From Mycolicibacterium sp. P9-64 (GTDB lineage: Bacteria > Actinomycetota > Actinomycetes > Mycobacteriales > Mycobacteriaceae): a stretch of DNA of 64,000 bases. Below, one piece after another: positions 42,791-49,493 of the stretch. The DNA lies in NCBI RefSeq assembly GCF_008329605.1, contig NZ_NPKO01000002.1, forward strand, positions 372,001 through 436,000, written 5' to 3'. The first letter of the stretch is position 1; the number at the start of each line of letters is the position of its first letter. The translations under genes and the position numbers were made by a program. A model generated the notes under the pieces. That model ran no database searches. It was not told where the DNA came from and was given only the letters and a program-made list of their open reading frames with translations.

Positions 42791-44163
42791 CAACCGTCGA
42801 AGACGGGCCCGCCGTTTCGCAGCGGCTCTTAGAGCAAGGGTTCGGCCGCAACGGTGACGCCACACATCCACCTACTCCTGCCGCTGCGATCACACTGGCT
42901 CAGGCCCACGGCGTGTTTAAAAGATGGTTCGGTGACGAGTACGACACCGATGCCATTGACGCCGTACTCGCTACGGCCGCAGTAGAACGACTCGACGGTG
43001 ATCCGCTGTGGCTGCTGGTGATCTCCGGTAGCGGCGCGGCCAAGACCGAGACGGTCCAAGCGCTCGACGGGATAGGCGCGATCGTGACGAGCACGATCTC
43101 ATCGTGCGGTGCGCTGCTGTCGGCCACCGCCAAGAAGGAACGTTCGAAGGACGCCACCGGCGGGCTGCTGCGCAAGCTCGAGCCCGATGGGGTCATGGTG
43201 ATCAAGGACTTCACTTCCATCTTGAGCATGTCCGGTGACGCACGCGCCGAAGTGCTTGGCGCTCTCCGCGAGGTGTACGACGGCCGATGGAGTCGCAACG
43301 TCGGTACCGATGGCGGGCGCACCCTGGAATGGGCAGGCCGGATCGCGGTCATCGGAGCGGTAACGACCGCGTGGGACAAAGCGCACTCATCCGTCGCGGC
43401 GATGGGGGACAGATTCGGACTACTCCGCATCGACTCCACTACGGGCAGGCACGCCGCAGGGCTGAAGGCCATCAAGAACACCGGCGACGAGATCAGGATG
43501 CGGCGCGAGCTGGCAGAGGCAGCGGCTGGCGTGCTGGCAGGGATGGCAACTGAGGGCATCACGGTCACCGCCGAGGAAACCAACATCCTGCTCGCTGCGG
43601 CCGACCTGGTCACGCTGGCCAGGACCGGTGTCGAGTACGACTACCGCGGCGACGTCATCGACGCTCACGCACCGGAGATGCCGACCAGGTTCGCCAAGCA
43701 ACTTGCTCAAGTCGTGCGGGGTGGGGTTGCGATCGGGATGGCCCGTACCGACGCGCTGAAGCTCGCTATCCGCATCGCGCGCGACTCCATGCCGCCACTG
43801 CGGCTGGCCATCATCGACGACGTCGCGGCGCACGCTGACAGCTCGACTGCCGACATACGCAAGCGCCTGGGAAAACCGCGAGCAACCGTCGATCGGCAGC
43901 TTCAGGCATTGCACATGCTCGGCGTGCTCGACTGCGATGAGCGAGACGAGCACTGGGTGGGCAAGGACGTCACCCGGTGGTACTACCAGCTCGCCGATGG
44001 CATCGCGCCAACGGCGCTGGACCCCGAATCGGTGCCAGATTTAGCGTTACCTACCCCTAGACCCCATAGAAGTGAGGCAGGAGAACAGAGGACCGGGCCT
44101 GAAGATCAGGCCTCACTACACATACCCCCCGCTGTATCTGGCACCGATGCGGACGCCTCGTGA
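42787..44163 (+). CDS. Satellite replication-type ATPase with C-terminal winged helix (Rv1582c/Rv2655c-like)
   Basis: 458 residues. P-loop VISGSGAAKTETVQAL (G81-T87) departs from the standard: alanine replaces the glycine before the lysine. Walker B-like VMVIKDFTSILSMSGD near 136-150. A central ATPase core (GRIAVIGAVTTAWDKAHSSVAAMGDRFGLLRID) is followed by a helical region and a winged-helix segment at about 350-395 (STADIRKRLGKPRATVDRQLQALHMLGVLD). The fold suggests a helicase/initiator-like protein acting on DNA. No primase motif is seen. GTG at 42787. Replication initiation is inferred from its position and relatives. Confidence 0.8.
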   Translation: MTTVEDGPAVSQRLLEQGFGRNGDATHPPTPAAAITLAQAHGVFKRWFGDEYDTDAIDAVLATAAVERLDGDPLWLLVISGSGAAKTETVQALDGIGAIVTSTISSCGALLSATAKKERSKDATGGLLRKLEPDGVMVIKDFTSILSMSGDARAEVLGALREVYDGRWSRNVGTDGGRTLEWAGRIAVIGAVTTAWDKAHSSVAAMGDRFGLLRIDSTTGRHAAGLKAIKNTGDEIRMRRELAEAAAGVLAGMATEGITVTAEETNILLAAADLVTLARTGVEYDYRGDVIDAHAPEMPTRFAKQLAQVVRGGVAIGMARTDALKLAIRIARDSMPPLRLAIIDDVAAHADSSTADIRKRLGKPRATVDRQLQALHMLGVLDCDERDEHWVGKDVTRWYYQLADGIAPTALDPESVPDLALPTPRPHRSEAGEQRTGPEDQASLHIPPAVSGTDADAS

Positions 44164-44183
44164 TCGCGCCACCAGTCATTGCC

Positions 44184-44723
44184 TCATCCAGGCATTGGGA
44201 CGATCGCGTATTCCTGCATGTCATTCCACTTGACGCGGAGCTGATTGGGGGCTGGGCGACCCCACGTGCTCAGAATCAGAATGTCGGCGCCTTCGCCGGG
44301 ACGAATCACAGCGTCGACGGGCAGCCTGCGCGCGAGGCCACCGAGTTGTTCGGCGTCCACACTCACGTGTTCGGCGATGGCAGTTCCCGTATTGCGCAGG
44401 ATGTATCGGGAGCCGCTTCCACGTTCGATTCGCCAACTGACGTCGCTCGTCGCAGGCAGGGGCGAGAGCTTGCTCAGGTCGGTGCCGCTCTGCGCACTTG
44501 CTCGCTCAGTCAGCAGGTTCGCGTATTCGGCGGCCTCAGCACTTCGGATCGCAGCGTCTGCGGAGTCTCGCTGCCACGTGAGCGCCTTCCTCGCGGACCA
44601 CGCCGCAGGTATCGAGATACCGAACGCCAACAGTGCGACGAGCAAGGAATACCAAGCGGGGTCCTTCCAATCCATTCGCGGAGGATATGCCCCCACCTCG
44701 ACACCGTTGGGGACTTGCGGCAT
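44184..44723 (-). CDS. Single-pass membrane protein, island cargo
   Basis: 179 residues, opposite strand to the phage module. One transmembrane helix (YSLLVALLAFGISIPAAWSA) is followed by a charged heptad-like helix (ARKALTWQRDSADAAIRSAEAAEYANLL) and a beta-sandwich-like domain (YILRNTGTAIAEHVSVDAE...VIRPGEGADILILSTWG). ATG at 44723 would leave only 14 bp to the WhiB gene; ATG at 44675 is an alternative. A cargo gene inserted against the operon direction is typical for superinfection-exclusion or defence morons. No specific function can be assigned. Confidence 0.7.
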   Translation of the reverse strand: MPQVPNGVEVGAYPPRMDWKDPAWYSLLVALLAFGISIPAAWSARKALTWQRDSADAAIRSAEAAEYANLLTERASAQSGTDLSKLSPLPATSDVSWRIERGSGSRYILRNTGTAIAEHVSVDAEQLGGLARRLPVDAVIRPGEGADILILSTWGRPAPNQLRVKWNDMQEYAIVPMPG

Positions 44724-44737
44724 TCAGAGGTCGGCTG

Positions 44738-45058
44738 GTGAGGCCATCCCGCCGTCGTCGCATCGTCGCCGCTCCGTGGGTTGAGTTGGCCGCCGCCTTC
44801 CTCGCCGGCACGGTGAAGCTCGAGGATGCGTTGTGCCGCGATCGGCCGCAGCTCTTCGACGGTGATACCCGCCTCGGTGCGCGTACCCGCGAGGCGATCA
44901 GGTTGTGCCGTCAATGCCCAGCGCTCGAGGATTGCGCCACCTGGGTCTCGTCGTTGCCGACGGCGCACATACCGGGTGGCGTCGTCGGCGGTAGGTGGCG
45001 CGGCCGTGCAGGGACCGATGAGGGTCTCGATCATCCGGCCGAGGTCGACCATGGCTAG
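44738..45058 (+). CDS. WhiB-like Fe-S transcription factor encoded by the island
   Basis: 106 residues. Four cysteines at 33, 57, 60 and 66 (ALCRDRPQLF ... LCRQCPALEDC) give the WhiB C-xn-CxxC-x5-C cluster ligands for a [4Fe-4S] cluster. The G-[VI]-W-G-G turn appears as GGVVGGRWRG, then a short tail. GTG at 44738 with AGAGG 7 nt upstream. Actinophage WhiB proteins are known to interfere with host WhiB function and superinfection; here it may redirect host or helper-phage transcription. Confidence 0.83.
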   Translation: MRPSRRRRIVAAPWVELAAAFLAGTVKLEDALCRDRPQLFDGDTRLGARTREAIRLCRQCPALEDCATWVSSLPTAHIPGGVVGGRWRGRAGTDEGLDHPAEVDHG

Positions 45059-45400
45059 CGGTAAGGCAACGGTGGCCGAATACCGTCTATCAATGCAGTT
45101 CAGCGCTCGAATCGCATACAACGGGCCAAGCCGCACAAGCGGATGGCGCTGCGAATCACATTGGTGCGCAAGCGATTTGGGGTCGCGAATCGCGCTGTCG
45201 TGCAACACTATTCGTGTTCTTTTGAGGCAACAAGCCCGGCCAGTGCCCTGGCCGCTCGATCTATTTATAACTATTTCCACATGTGCATAACCATGCAGAA
45301 CGAAAGCCGGTGCTAGGCAAGAGAATTGGTGGACAATGAAGACTCGAAAACCGTTGTTTTGCAGGCATTTTCGCACGTTACCGGATGAATTGGATGGGAA
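45059..45400. other. AT-richer 342-bp stretch without a confident gene
   Basis: Lies between the WhiB-like and small terminase genes. The right half (TCTATTTATAACTATTTCCA) is distinctly AT-rich for this genome. A 79-codon frame from ATG 45051 to 45290 overlaps the WhiB stop, but its product looks random; I do not call it. The position directly before terS would suit a late promoter, a packaging site or an origin. A GATGGGAAATG stretch just before 45401 provides the terS ribosome site. Confidence 0.5.
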
Positions 45401-45655
45401 ATGAGCACACGACGTAATGCGCCGCGCGACCTCCAACCGGCGGGCCGCCGGTTGTGGCGATCGGTCGTCACGAAGTACGGGGACTCGCTGACCATCGGCG
45501 AGTTGCTCCTGCTCACCGAGGCAGCCCGGTGTGCCGACACGTGCGACCGGCTACATACCGCGTCGGAGCGCTCGCAATTCTCGAAGTCGATCCTGTGTGA
45601 GTTGCGCCAACAGCAGTTGACACTGGCCGCGCTCGTTAAGGCACTGGAAATCTGA
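45401..45655 (+). CDS. P27-like terminase small subunit candidate
   Basis: 84 residues. DLQPAGRRLWRSVVTKYGDSLTIGELLLLTEAARCADTCDRL is the helical pattern of P27-family small terminases (G-R-x-L-W-x-x-V followed by an acidic segment and L-L-L-E-A-x-R-x-x-D). Shorter than full-length phage TerS, but the core is intact; ends VKALEI. Proposed role: recognise island DNA and direct the helper's large terminase to it. ATG at 45401. Confidence 0.72.
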   Translation: MSTRRNAPRDLQPAGRRLWRSVVTKYGDSLTIGELLLLTEAARCADTCDRLHTASERSQFSKSILCELRQQQLTLAALVKALEI

Positions 45656-45925
45656 ATACCCTTGTGTGTCATAAGTATTGACAACGTTCGATCGAGTGCA
45701 GAATGACGTACCATCAAACGTGCTCGGCCGTTGTCGGGCAGTGGTGTGCCGCCGTTGCGGATCGCCGCATTTCGAGGGGTCGCCCTCGTTGGCCGATGCC
45801 AGCGCGTTTCGCCTGGTCGCAGGGCCTTTCGTTTCCTTCTGCTCCCGCGCGGCACGTGGCACGCGCTGGCATCGTGCCGCCGTCGGAATCGTTTCCATAC
45901 ATCCCCCTGATCGAAAGGCAGAATC

Positions 45926-47059
45926 ATGTCCAAGAATGACCCTGAGGCACTCGCAGCGCTGAGTGCCGAGCAGCGCCGTGAACTCTTCGCAGCAGCCGCG
46001 GGCCGCTGCGACACGCGGCTGAATCGTGCGACCGCCGAGCAGCGCGATCTGACCGTCCGCGAGCACCAGCTCACCAAGGCGGACCGCGACGAGCTCGAGG
46101 CCCTGCAGGCGGCCGAGCAGCTCGTTGAGACGCGAGCCGCCATCGAGACCCGCGGCGCTGAGCTCCAAGCCGAGATTGGCCGTCTCGCCGACACCCGTTC
46201 GGCGCCATTCCAACCGACCTTGCTCGTCAGCGCTCAGCATCTCGAGGAACACGCCGTAGCCCTACGGGACGGGCGCCCCTACGGCGCCGTAGAGACTCGC
46301 GCAAGGGTGACGGCAGCCGGTGACCTCGGTTCGGCGGGCGCCTGGGACCCCGGCCAGCCGAACGAACCGCGCCACCTCATCGCATTCGCCGGTATCCCGG
46401 TATCCGAGCTGACGGGCCGCACCGCTCAGGTACCCGTCTACACCGGGCCGACCGGCGCGGCGGGTCTGGACGAAAACACCGATCACACTGAGTACGACGC
46501 CATCAATCCGGCCAACCTCACCGGCTTGCGGTACGGCCGATGGACGAACGTATCGGCATTGGCCAATGTGGTGGACGACCTCAGGGGTATCAACCAGATG
46601 CACGCATGGGCGATTGCTCGCGATCTGGATTTGCTCGCGGTGACTGCCGTGCAGACCGCGGCTTCGACCCCCGCTGTGCTGGATGATCTGGAAACCCAAG
46701 TACGGCAGGCGATTTGGTCCGTAGCGGCGGCCACCTACAGCGACGAGACGGCGCTGGTGATCATAGGCACGCCGGCCGACCTCGCGCTACTGACGGGCAC
46801 CACGCCCGCCAATGCCGGTGACCTCGGGTCACTGCCGGTGCGCTACAACGGCGCAAAGCTGTACCCGTCGCTCGCGGCTACCAGCGAACAGGTCACGGTG
46901 TTCGCGCCTGGGTCGTTCAGGGTGTTCCAGACGAAACTGCAGAGTGCATCGCTGATCGACCCGGCCAACGGATCGAACAAGTTCGGCAGCTGGATTCACT
47001 CCACTGGGGTCGCCCAGCAGATTGTCGGCAGCGCAGCCGCCGTCGCCACGGCCGAATAG
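45926..47059 (+). CDS. HK97-fold major capsid protein
   Basis: 377 residues. Residues 1-91 are a highly charged heptad-rich helix (LTVREHQLTKADRDELEALQ, AEIGRLADTR), which fits an HK97 delta (scaffolding) domain. The rest has capsid-like features: GRTAQVPVYTGPTGAAGLDENTDHTEYD, INPANLTGLRYGRWTNVSALANVVD, AWAIARDLDLL, and LPVRYNGAKLYPSLAATSEQVTVFAPGSFRVFQT with a C-terminal P-domain-like strand. ATG at 45926. The 270 bp before it contain no convincing protease or other gene. Comparable to the phiRv1/phiRv2 capsid proteins. Confidence 0.85.
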   Translation: MSKNDPEALAALSAEQRRELFAAAAGRCDTRLNRATAEQRDLTVREHQLTKADRDELEALQAAEQLVETRAAIETRGAELQAEIGRLADTRSAPFQPTLLVSAQHLEEHAVALRDGRPYGAVETRARVTAAGDLGSAGAWDPGQPNEPRHLIAFAGIPVSELTGRTAQVPVYTGPTGAAGLDENTDHTEYDAINPANLTGLRYGRWTNVSALANVVDDLRGINQMHAWAIARDLDLLAVTAVQTAASTPAVLDDLETQVRQAIWSVAAATYSDETALVIIGTPADLALLTGTTPANAGDLGSLPVRYNGAKLYPSLAATSEQVTVFAPGSFRVFQTKLQSASLIDPANGSNKFGSWIHSTGVAQQIVGSAAAVATAE

Positions 47060-47160
47060 CCAGACCCCCGGCGCCGGACCCCAATTATCGACCCGTGACC
47101 GGGCTGGTCATCGTCGATTCTTCCGGACCGGCGCGGGGTCAAGGCGTTGTCGGTCGCGGT

Positions 47161-47246
47161 TGGACTGGCGTGAACCGGTGTGGACCGGAGTGGACCGGAG
47201 TGGACCGGTGTGGACCGGTGTGGACCGGTGTGGACCGGAGTGACGG
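47161..47246. repeat. 10-bp tandem repeat array, consensus TGGACCGGWG
   Basis: Six exact-phase units (47181-47240: TGGACCGGAG or TGGACCGGTG), preceded by two degenerate units and followed by a partial TGACGG. Variation is limited to A/T at position 9. The period is close to one DNA turn, so bound proteins would line up on one face. It resembles an iteron or a packaging/recognition array. No spacers, so not CRISPR. Confidence 0.85.
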
Positions 47247-47386
47247 TTATACCGCCGAATCTGATTTGGTCGGGGATGTTGCTCGGCGTGTCCGGCGCGC
47301 CATCGTCATTTTCGGCCATTCGATTCGGTAGCGTCCTACGCGACGAAAGATCGAAGCGGCGCGAAAACCTCCCCTTGCAAAAAGGT

Positions 47387-47416
47387 GAGGCGGCCCCGTT
47401 GGAGCGGGACCGCCTC
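47387..47416 (+). terminator. Strong hairpin downstream of capsid gene
   Basis: GAGGCGG pairs with CCGCCTC with an inner CCCG/CGGG extension around TTGGAG. Only a weak T content follows (GATCTTCC), so it may terminate the capsid transcript or protect its 3' end. It lies 40 bp before the holin-like gene. Confidence 0.5.
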
Positions 47417-47456
47417 GATCTTCCATCGCCCTGTTACCGACTATGGAAGGACGCCT

Positions 47457-47666
47457 GTGACCGTATCCGACGAGACCTCAGAAAACCACTCTGACAGGCC
47501 ACCGCCGTCGCCAAAAATGATCCTCCCTGCAATCGTAGGGACTGTCTTTGGTGCTGGGGTCGTCGCCACCGAGGTGCTGTGGCCGGATAGCGCTGCGGCC
47601 ATCCACGATGGACTCACCATCTTGTCGTTGGTCATCTTGTCGGCACGTCGGCGGCCCCGCGGCTGA
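47457..47666 (+). CDS. Small two-helix membrane protein, holin-like
   Basis: 69 residues. Hydrophilic N-terminus (SDETSENHSDRPPPSPK), hydrophobic segments MILPAIVGTVFGAGVVATEVLW and IHDGLTILSLVILS, and a basic end (ARRRPRG). Size, two segments and positive tail fit class II holins or actinophage membrane proteins. GTG at 47457 follows GGAAGGA by 5 nt. No lysin gene is near, so lysis function is speculative. Confidence 0.65.
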   Translation: MTVSDETSENHSDRPPPSPKMILPAIVGTVFGAGVVATEVLWPDSAAAIHDGLTILSLVILSARRRPRG

Positions 47667-47680
47667 CTTCGGTCGGTCGG

Positions 47681-48058
47681 TCAGCGGAAGTCGTCGGGGG
47701 TCATTCCTCCGATGTCGTCGCCATCGCTGATCATCCCGTCGCGGTCGTCGATGGCCCGCCGGATGGCAGCGGCCAGTACCGCCGTGGTGGCCATCGGCAG
47801 CTGCCACCGCTCCGGCTCGGCGTCGTCGGGCTGGTAGGTCAGCAAGACGGGGCCGCCGTACCACTGGACGACGAAATGCTTCGTCCCGTAGTCGACCTCC
47901 CCGTCCACGATGCGCTCTAGCGCGTACGCCAGCCCTGGCGCCTCATCGATCGGTACGTGGAGGGCATGGCGCCGGTCTGGCTGGTCGCTCGGCCACGTCA
48001 GCAGGATGCCGGCATCGGTGTAGTGGACGGTGATGGTGGGTTGATCGGTGTCGGTCAT
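47681..48058 (-). CDS. Hypothetical cytoplasmic protein, island right end
   Basis: 125 residues, acidic, predicted beta-strand-rich first half (ITVHYTDAGILLTWPSDQPDRRHALHVPI in parts), then LAYALERIVDGEVDYGTKHFVVQWYGGPVLLTY and an acidic C-terminus with DDRDGMISDGDDIGGMTPDDF. No cysteine, no membrane segment. ATG at 48058. Located between the holin-like gene and attR, the usual slot for lysogenic cargo. Not recognised. Confidence 0.7.
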   Translation of the reverse strand: MTDTDQPTITVHYTDAGILLTWPSDQPDRRHALHVPIDEAPGLAYALERIVDGEVDYGTKHFVVQWYGGPVLLTYQPDDAEPERWQLPMATTAVLAAAIRRAIDDRDGMISDGDDIGGMTPDDFR

Positions 48059-48081
48059 GGTTGGTGTGCCTTTCGATTGTC

Positions 48082-48114
48082 GTGAGCACAGATGTGAACA
48101 CGTTCTGTGCTCAC
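48082..48114. promoter_or_regulatory. Inverted repeat and arm-type site cluster, right arm
   Basis: An 11-bp perfect inverted repeat, GTGAGCACAGA and TCTGTGCTCAC, with an 11-nt spacer that itself contains GTGAACAC. The TGARCACA element therefore occurs three times here and twice in the left arm (40241-40261). It could be an integrase/excisionase arm site, or an operator of the leftward gene starting at 48058, 24 bp away. Confidence 0.55.
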
Positions 48115-48195
48115 CAATGTGATTTCGGCTGATGTGTAGTGATAGAAAAATTGCAGGTCAGAGTCGGTTTATATCGCTGACCAGGACCGGGAAAT

Positions 48196-48222
48196 AGGGT
48201 TCAAATCCCTCCGCCACCGCCA
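48196..48222 (+). repeat. attR core (27-bp direct repeat)
   Basis: Exact copy of 40145-40171, the tRNA-Ser(CGA) 3' end. The rest of the tRNA is absent here, so this is the displaced host 3' end after integration. Host sequence resumes directly with the tRNA terminator. Confidence 0.95.
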
Positions 48223-48223
48223 G

Positions 48224-48260
48224 AACCGCCCTCCTGTTAATTCAGGTCAGGGCGGTTTTT
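48224..48260 (+). terminator. Rho-independent terminator, originally of tRNA-Ser(CGA)
   Basis: Stem AACCGCCCT/AGGGCGGTT (48224-48232 with 48249-48257) followed by a T-run. It begins 2 nt after attR. Before integration it would have followed the tRNA 3' end immediately, so the island has moved the terminator about 8 kb from its tRNA. Confidence 0.88.
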
Positions 48261-48389
48261 GCATTCGAAGATCCCTCGAAGAGGCGCGTCGCAGTCTGCC
48301 CGCCCTGGTCGCCGTAGTTTCGCGGCTTCGCACTGTGCTGGCCCATAGGTAGACCGACCGGTATCACGGCACCGGTAGATTGTCGTGGC

Positions 48390-49493
48390 ATGGCACCGAA
48401 TGCCTTGTGGCGAGTGGCAGCACCGATCATGACGAGGGCCGCGCCGGTTCTGCTGACGTCGGCAGCGGTGCGCACGACTGGCGAACGGTTCGACCGGCCG
48501 GACATGTTGGTGCCGCACGTGGGTGGGCACCGGTACGGGTGGACCCACTACGGGGTGATGATTCCGAATCTGCCTGAACCACATCGGTACTTCAGCGTCA
48601 TGGTGATCGCCGGACTGCCGGGCGCGACGGCGTTCGACGTCGACGACGCCGTCGTCGCCAGCCCGAGGGACACCGTGACCGTGTCGGCGTCCACGGCAGC
48701 GGAAGGCGCGTCGCACTACGGGGCGTACTCGATGTCGCGCGACTGTGACTTGCGCGCCGACGGGTCACACCTCGACTTCGGTGGCGACGTCGTCATCAGC
48801 GGCCAATTTCCCAACTTCCGGGTCCAGGTCAATGCAGGCGACTTCACCGCGGATCTCCAGCTGCGGTGCACCGGAGAGGTGGCGTGGTTCGCGCGATCGG
48901 TGGCCTACGACCACCTGAGTCTGTTCATGGAGTACGCCGGTTGGGTCGCGGTCGGCGACGAGCGAACCGAGGTCTCCGGCCTCGGAACCTTCGAGTACGC
49001 CGCGTGTCTCGGGTTGCACGGGCTGGTCGATCGACCGCTGCGCCCGTCAACCAAGGCGCCACTCGACTTCTTCAGCTATCACGTCGTCAGCGTTGACGAG
49101 GACTCGCAGCTGCTGTTGGTCGACGTGCACGTCCTCGGGGCCCCGTTCGCCTCGATGGCCTACTTCCGTTCGCGGGTCGACGACACGTGGGTTACCCACG
49201 CAGGGGTGCGTTTCGAGGTCACCGAGTACGCCGCAGAGCCTGTCATCAACCCGTGGGGTCGGGCGATGCGATTGCCCACCCGGTTCACCTGGACCGCGGG
49301 GGACGTGTTGACCGTGCACGGCACCGTCGACAGTCCGCCGCGATTCGGTGTGGGCCTCGGTTACATCATCGGGTACTCCTGCGAGGGCCAATACCGTGGC
49401 AGCGCGTTCGAGTCCCGTGGTTACATGGAGTACGTCGACTGCGAGGCCGTCGACCGAGCCAGGCCGGGATTCCCAACGGGGGCAACGAGTTAG
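48390..49493 (+). CDS. DUF6670-like lipocalin/AttH-type protein
   Basis: 367 residues, beta-rich: HRYGWTHYGVMIPNLPEPHRYFSVMVIAG, then repeated strand patterns (GGDVVISGQFPNFRVQVNAGDFTADLQLRC) and RGYMEYVDCEA at the end. Two-barrel lipocalin-like layout as in the DUF6670 / carotenoid 1,2-hydratase-like group. No signal peptide. First gene outside attR. Function unknown. Confidence 0.7.
   Translation: MAPNALWRVAAPIMTRAAPVLLTSAAVRTTGERFDRPDMLVPHVGGHRYGWTHYGVMIPNLPEPHRYFSVMVIAGLPGATAFDVDDAVVASPRDTVTVSASTAAEGASHYGAYSMSRDCDLRADGSHLDFGGDVVISGQFPNFRVQVNAGDFTADLQLRCTGEVAWFARSVAYDHLSLFMEYAGWVAVGDERTEVSGLGTFEYAACLGLHGLVDRPLRPSTKAPLDFFSYHVVSVDEDSQLLLVDVHVLGAPFASMAYFRSRVDDTWVTHAGVRFEVTEYAAEPVINPWGRAMRLPTRFTWTAGDVLTVHGTVDSPPRFGVGLGYIIGYSCEGQYRGSAFESRGYMEYVDCEAVDRARPGFPTGATS

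Larger units (their letters stand above)
47060..47456. other. 397-bp non-coding stretch after capsid gene
   Basis: Holds a 10-bp tandem repeat array (47161-47246) and a strong hairpin (47387-47416). Two frames cross it (47095-47331 on plus, 46996-47319 on minus), but both are dominated by the repeat-encoded peptide and I do not call them. Otherwise nothing recognised. Confidence 0.55.
40145..48222. mobile_element. Integrated phiRv2-like capsid-bearing phage satellite/cryptic prophage (about 8 kb)
   Basis: Bounded by attL (40145-40171, inside tRNA-Ser) and attR (48196-48222). Leftward module: XRE repressor, integrase, small protein. Rightward module: AlpA-like, DUF2742, ATPase, WhiB-like, P27-like small terminase, HK97-type capsid, holin-like peptide. 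Two leftward cargo-like genes (44184, 47681). The order int - AlpA/Xis - DUF2742 - ATPase - TerS - capsid parallels phiRv1/phiRv2 of M. tuberculosis as I remember them. Portal, large terminase, protease, tail and lysin genes are absent, so it cannot make a virion alone. Satellite status is inferred from gene content and intact reading frames. Confidence 0.88.

Noticed and set aside
44160..44741. Rightward frame of 193 codons following the island ATPase
   Set aside because: It overlaps the ATPase stop neatly but its product lacks hydrophobic core patterns, while the opposite strand encodes a membrane helix plus beta domain.
45051..45290. 79-codon frame after the WhiB-like gene
   Set aside because: Overlapping start is attractive, but composition is random and the 3' part runs into AT-rich sequence. 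Left as non-coding with doubt.
45656..45925. Possible protease or zinc-ribbon gene between small terminase and capsid
   Set aside because: The frames here (one with CRRCGSPHF) have no catalytic motif and run into the capsid gene; too short for a prohead protease.
47161..47246. CRISPR array or protein repeat
   Set aside because: Ten-bp units without spacers; coding on either strand is not supported.
46996..47319. Leftward frame of 107 codons over the 10-bp repeat
   Set aside because: The start MAENDDGAPDTP looks plausible, but most of it is repeat-derived or overlaps the capsid end; no ribosome site decides for it.
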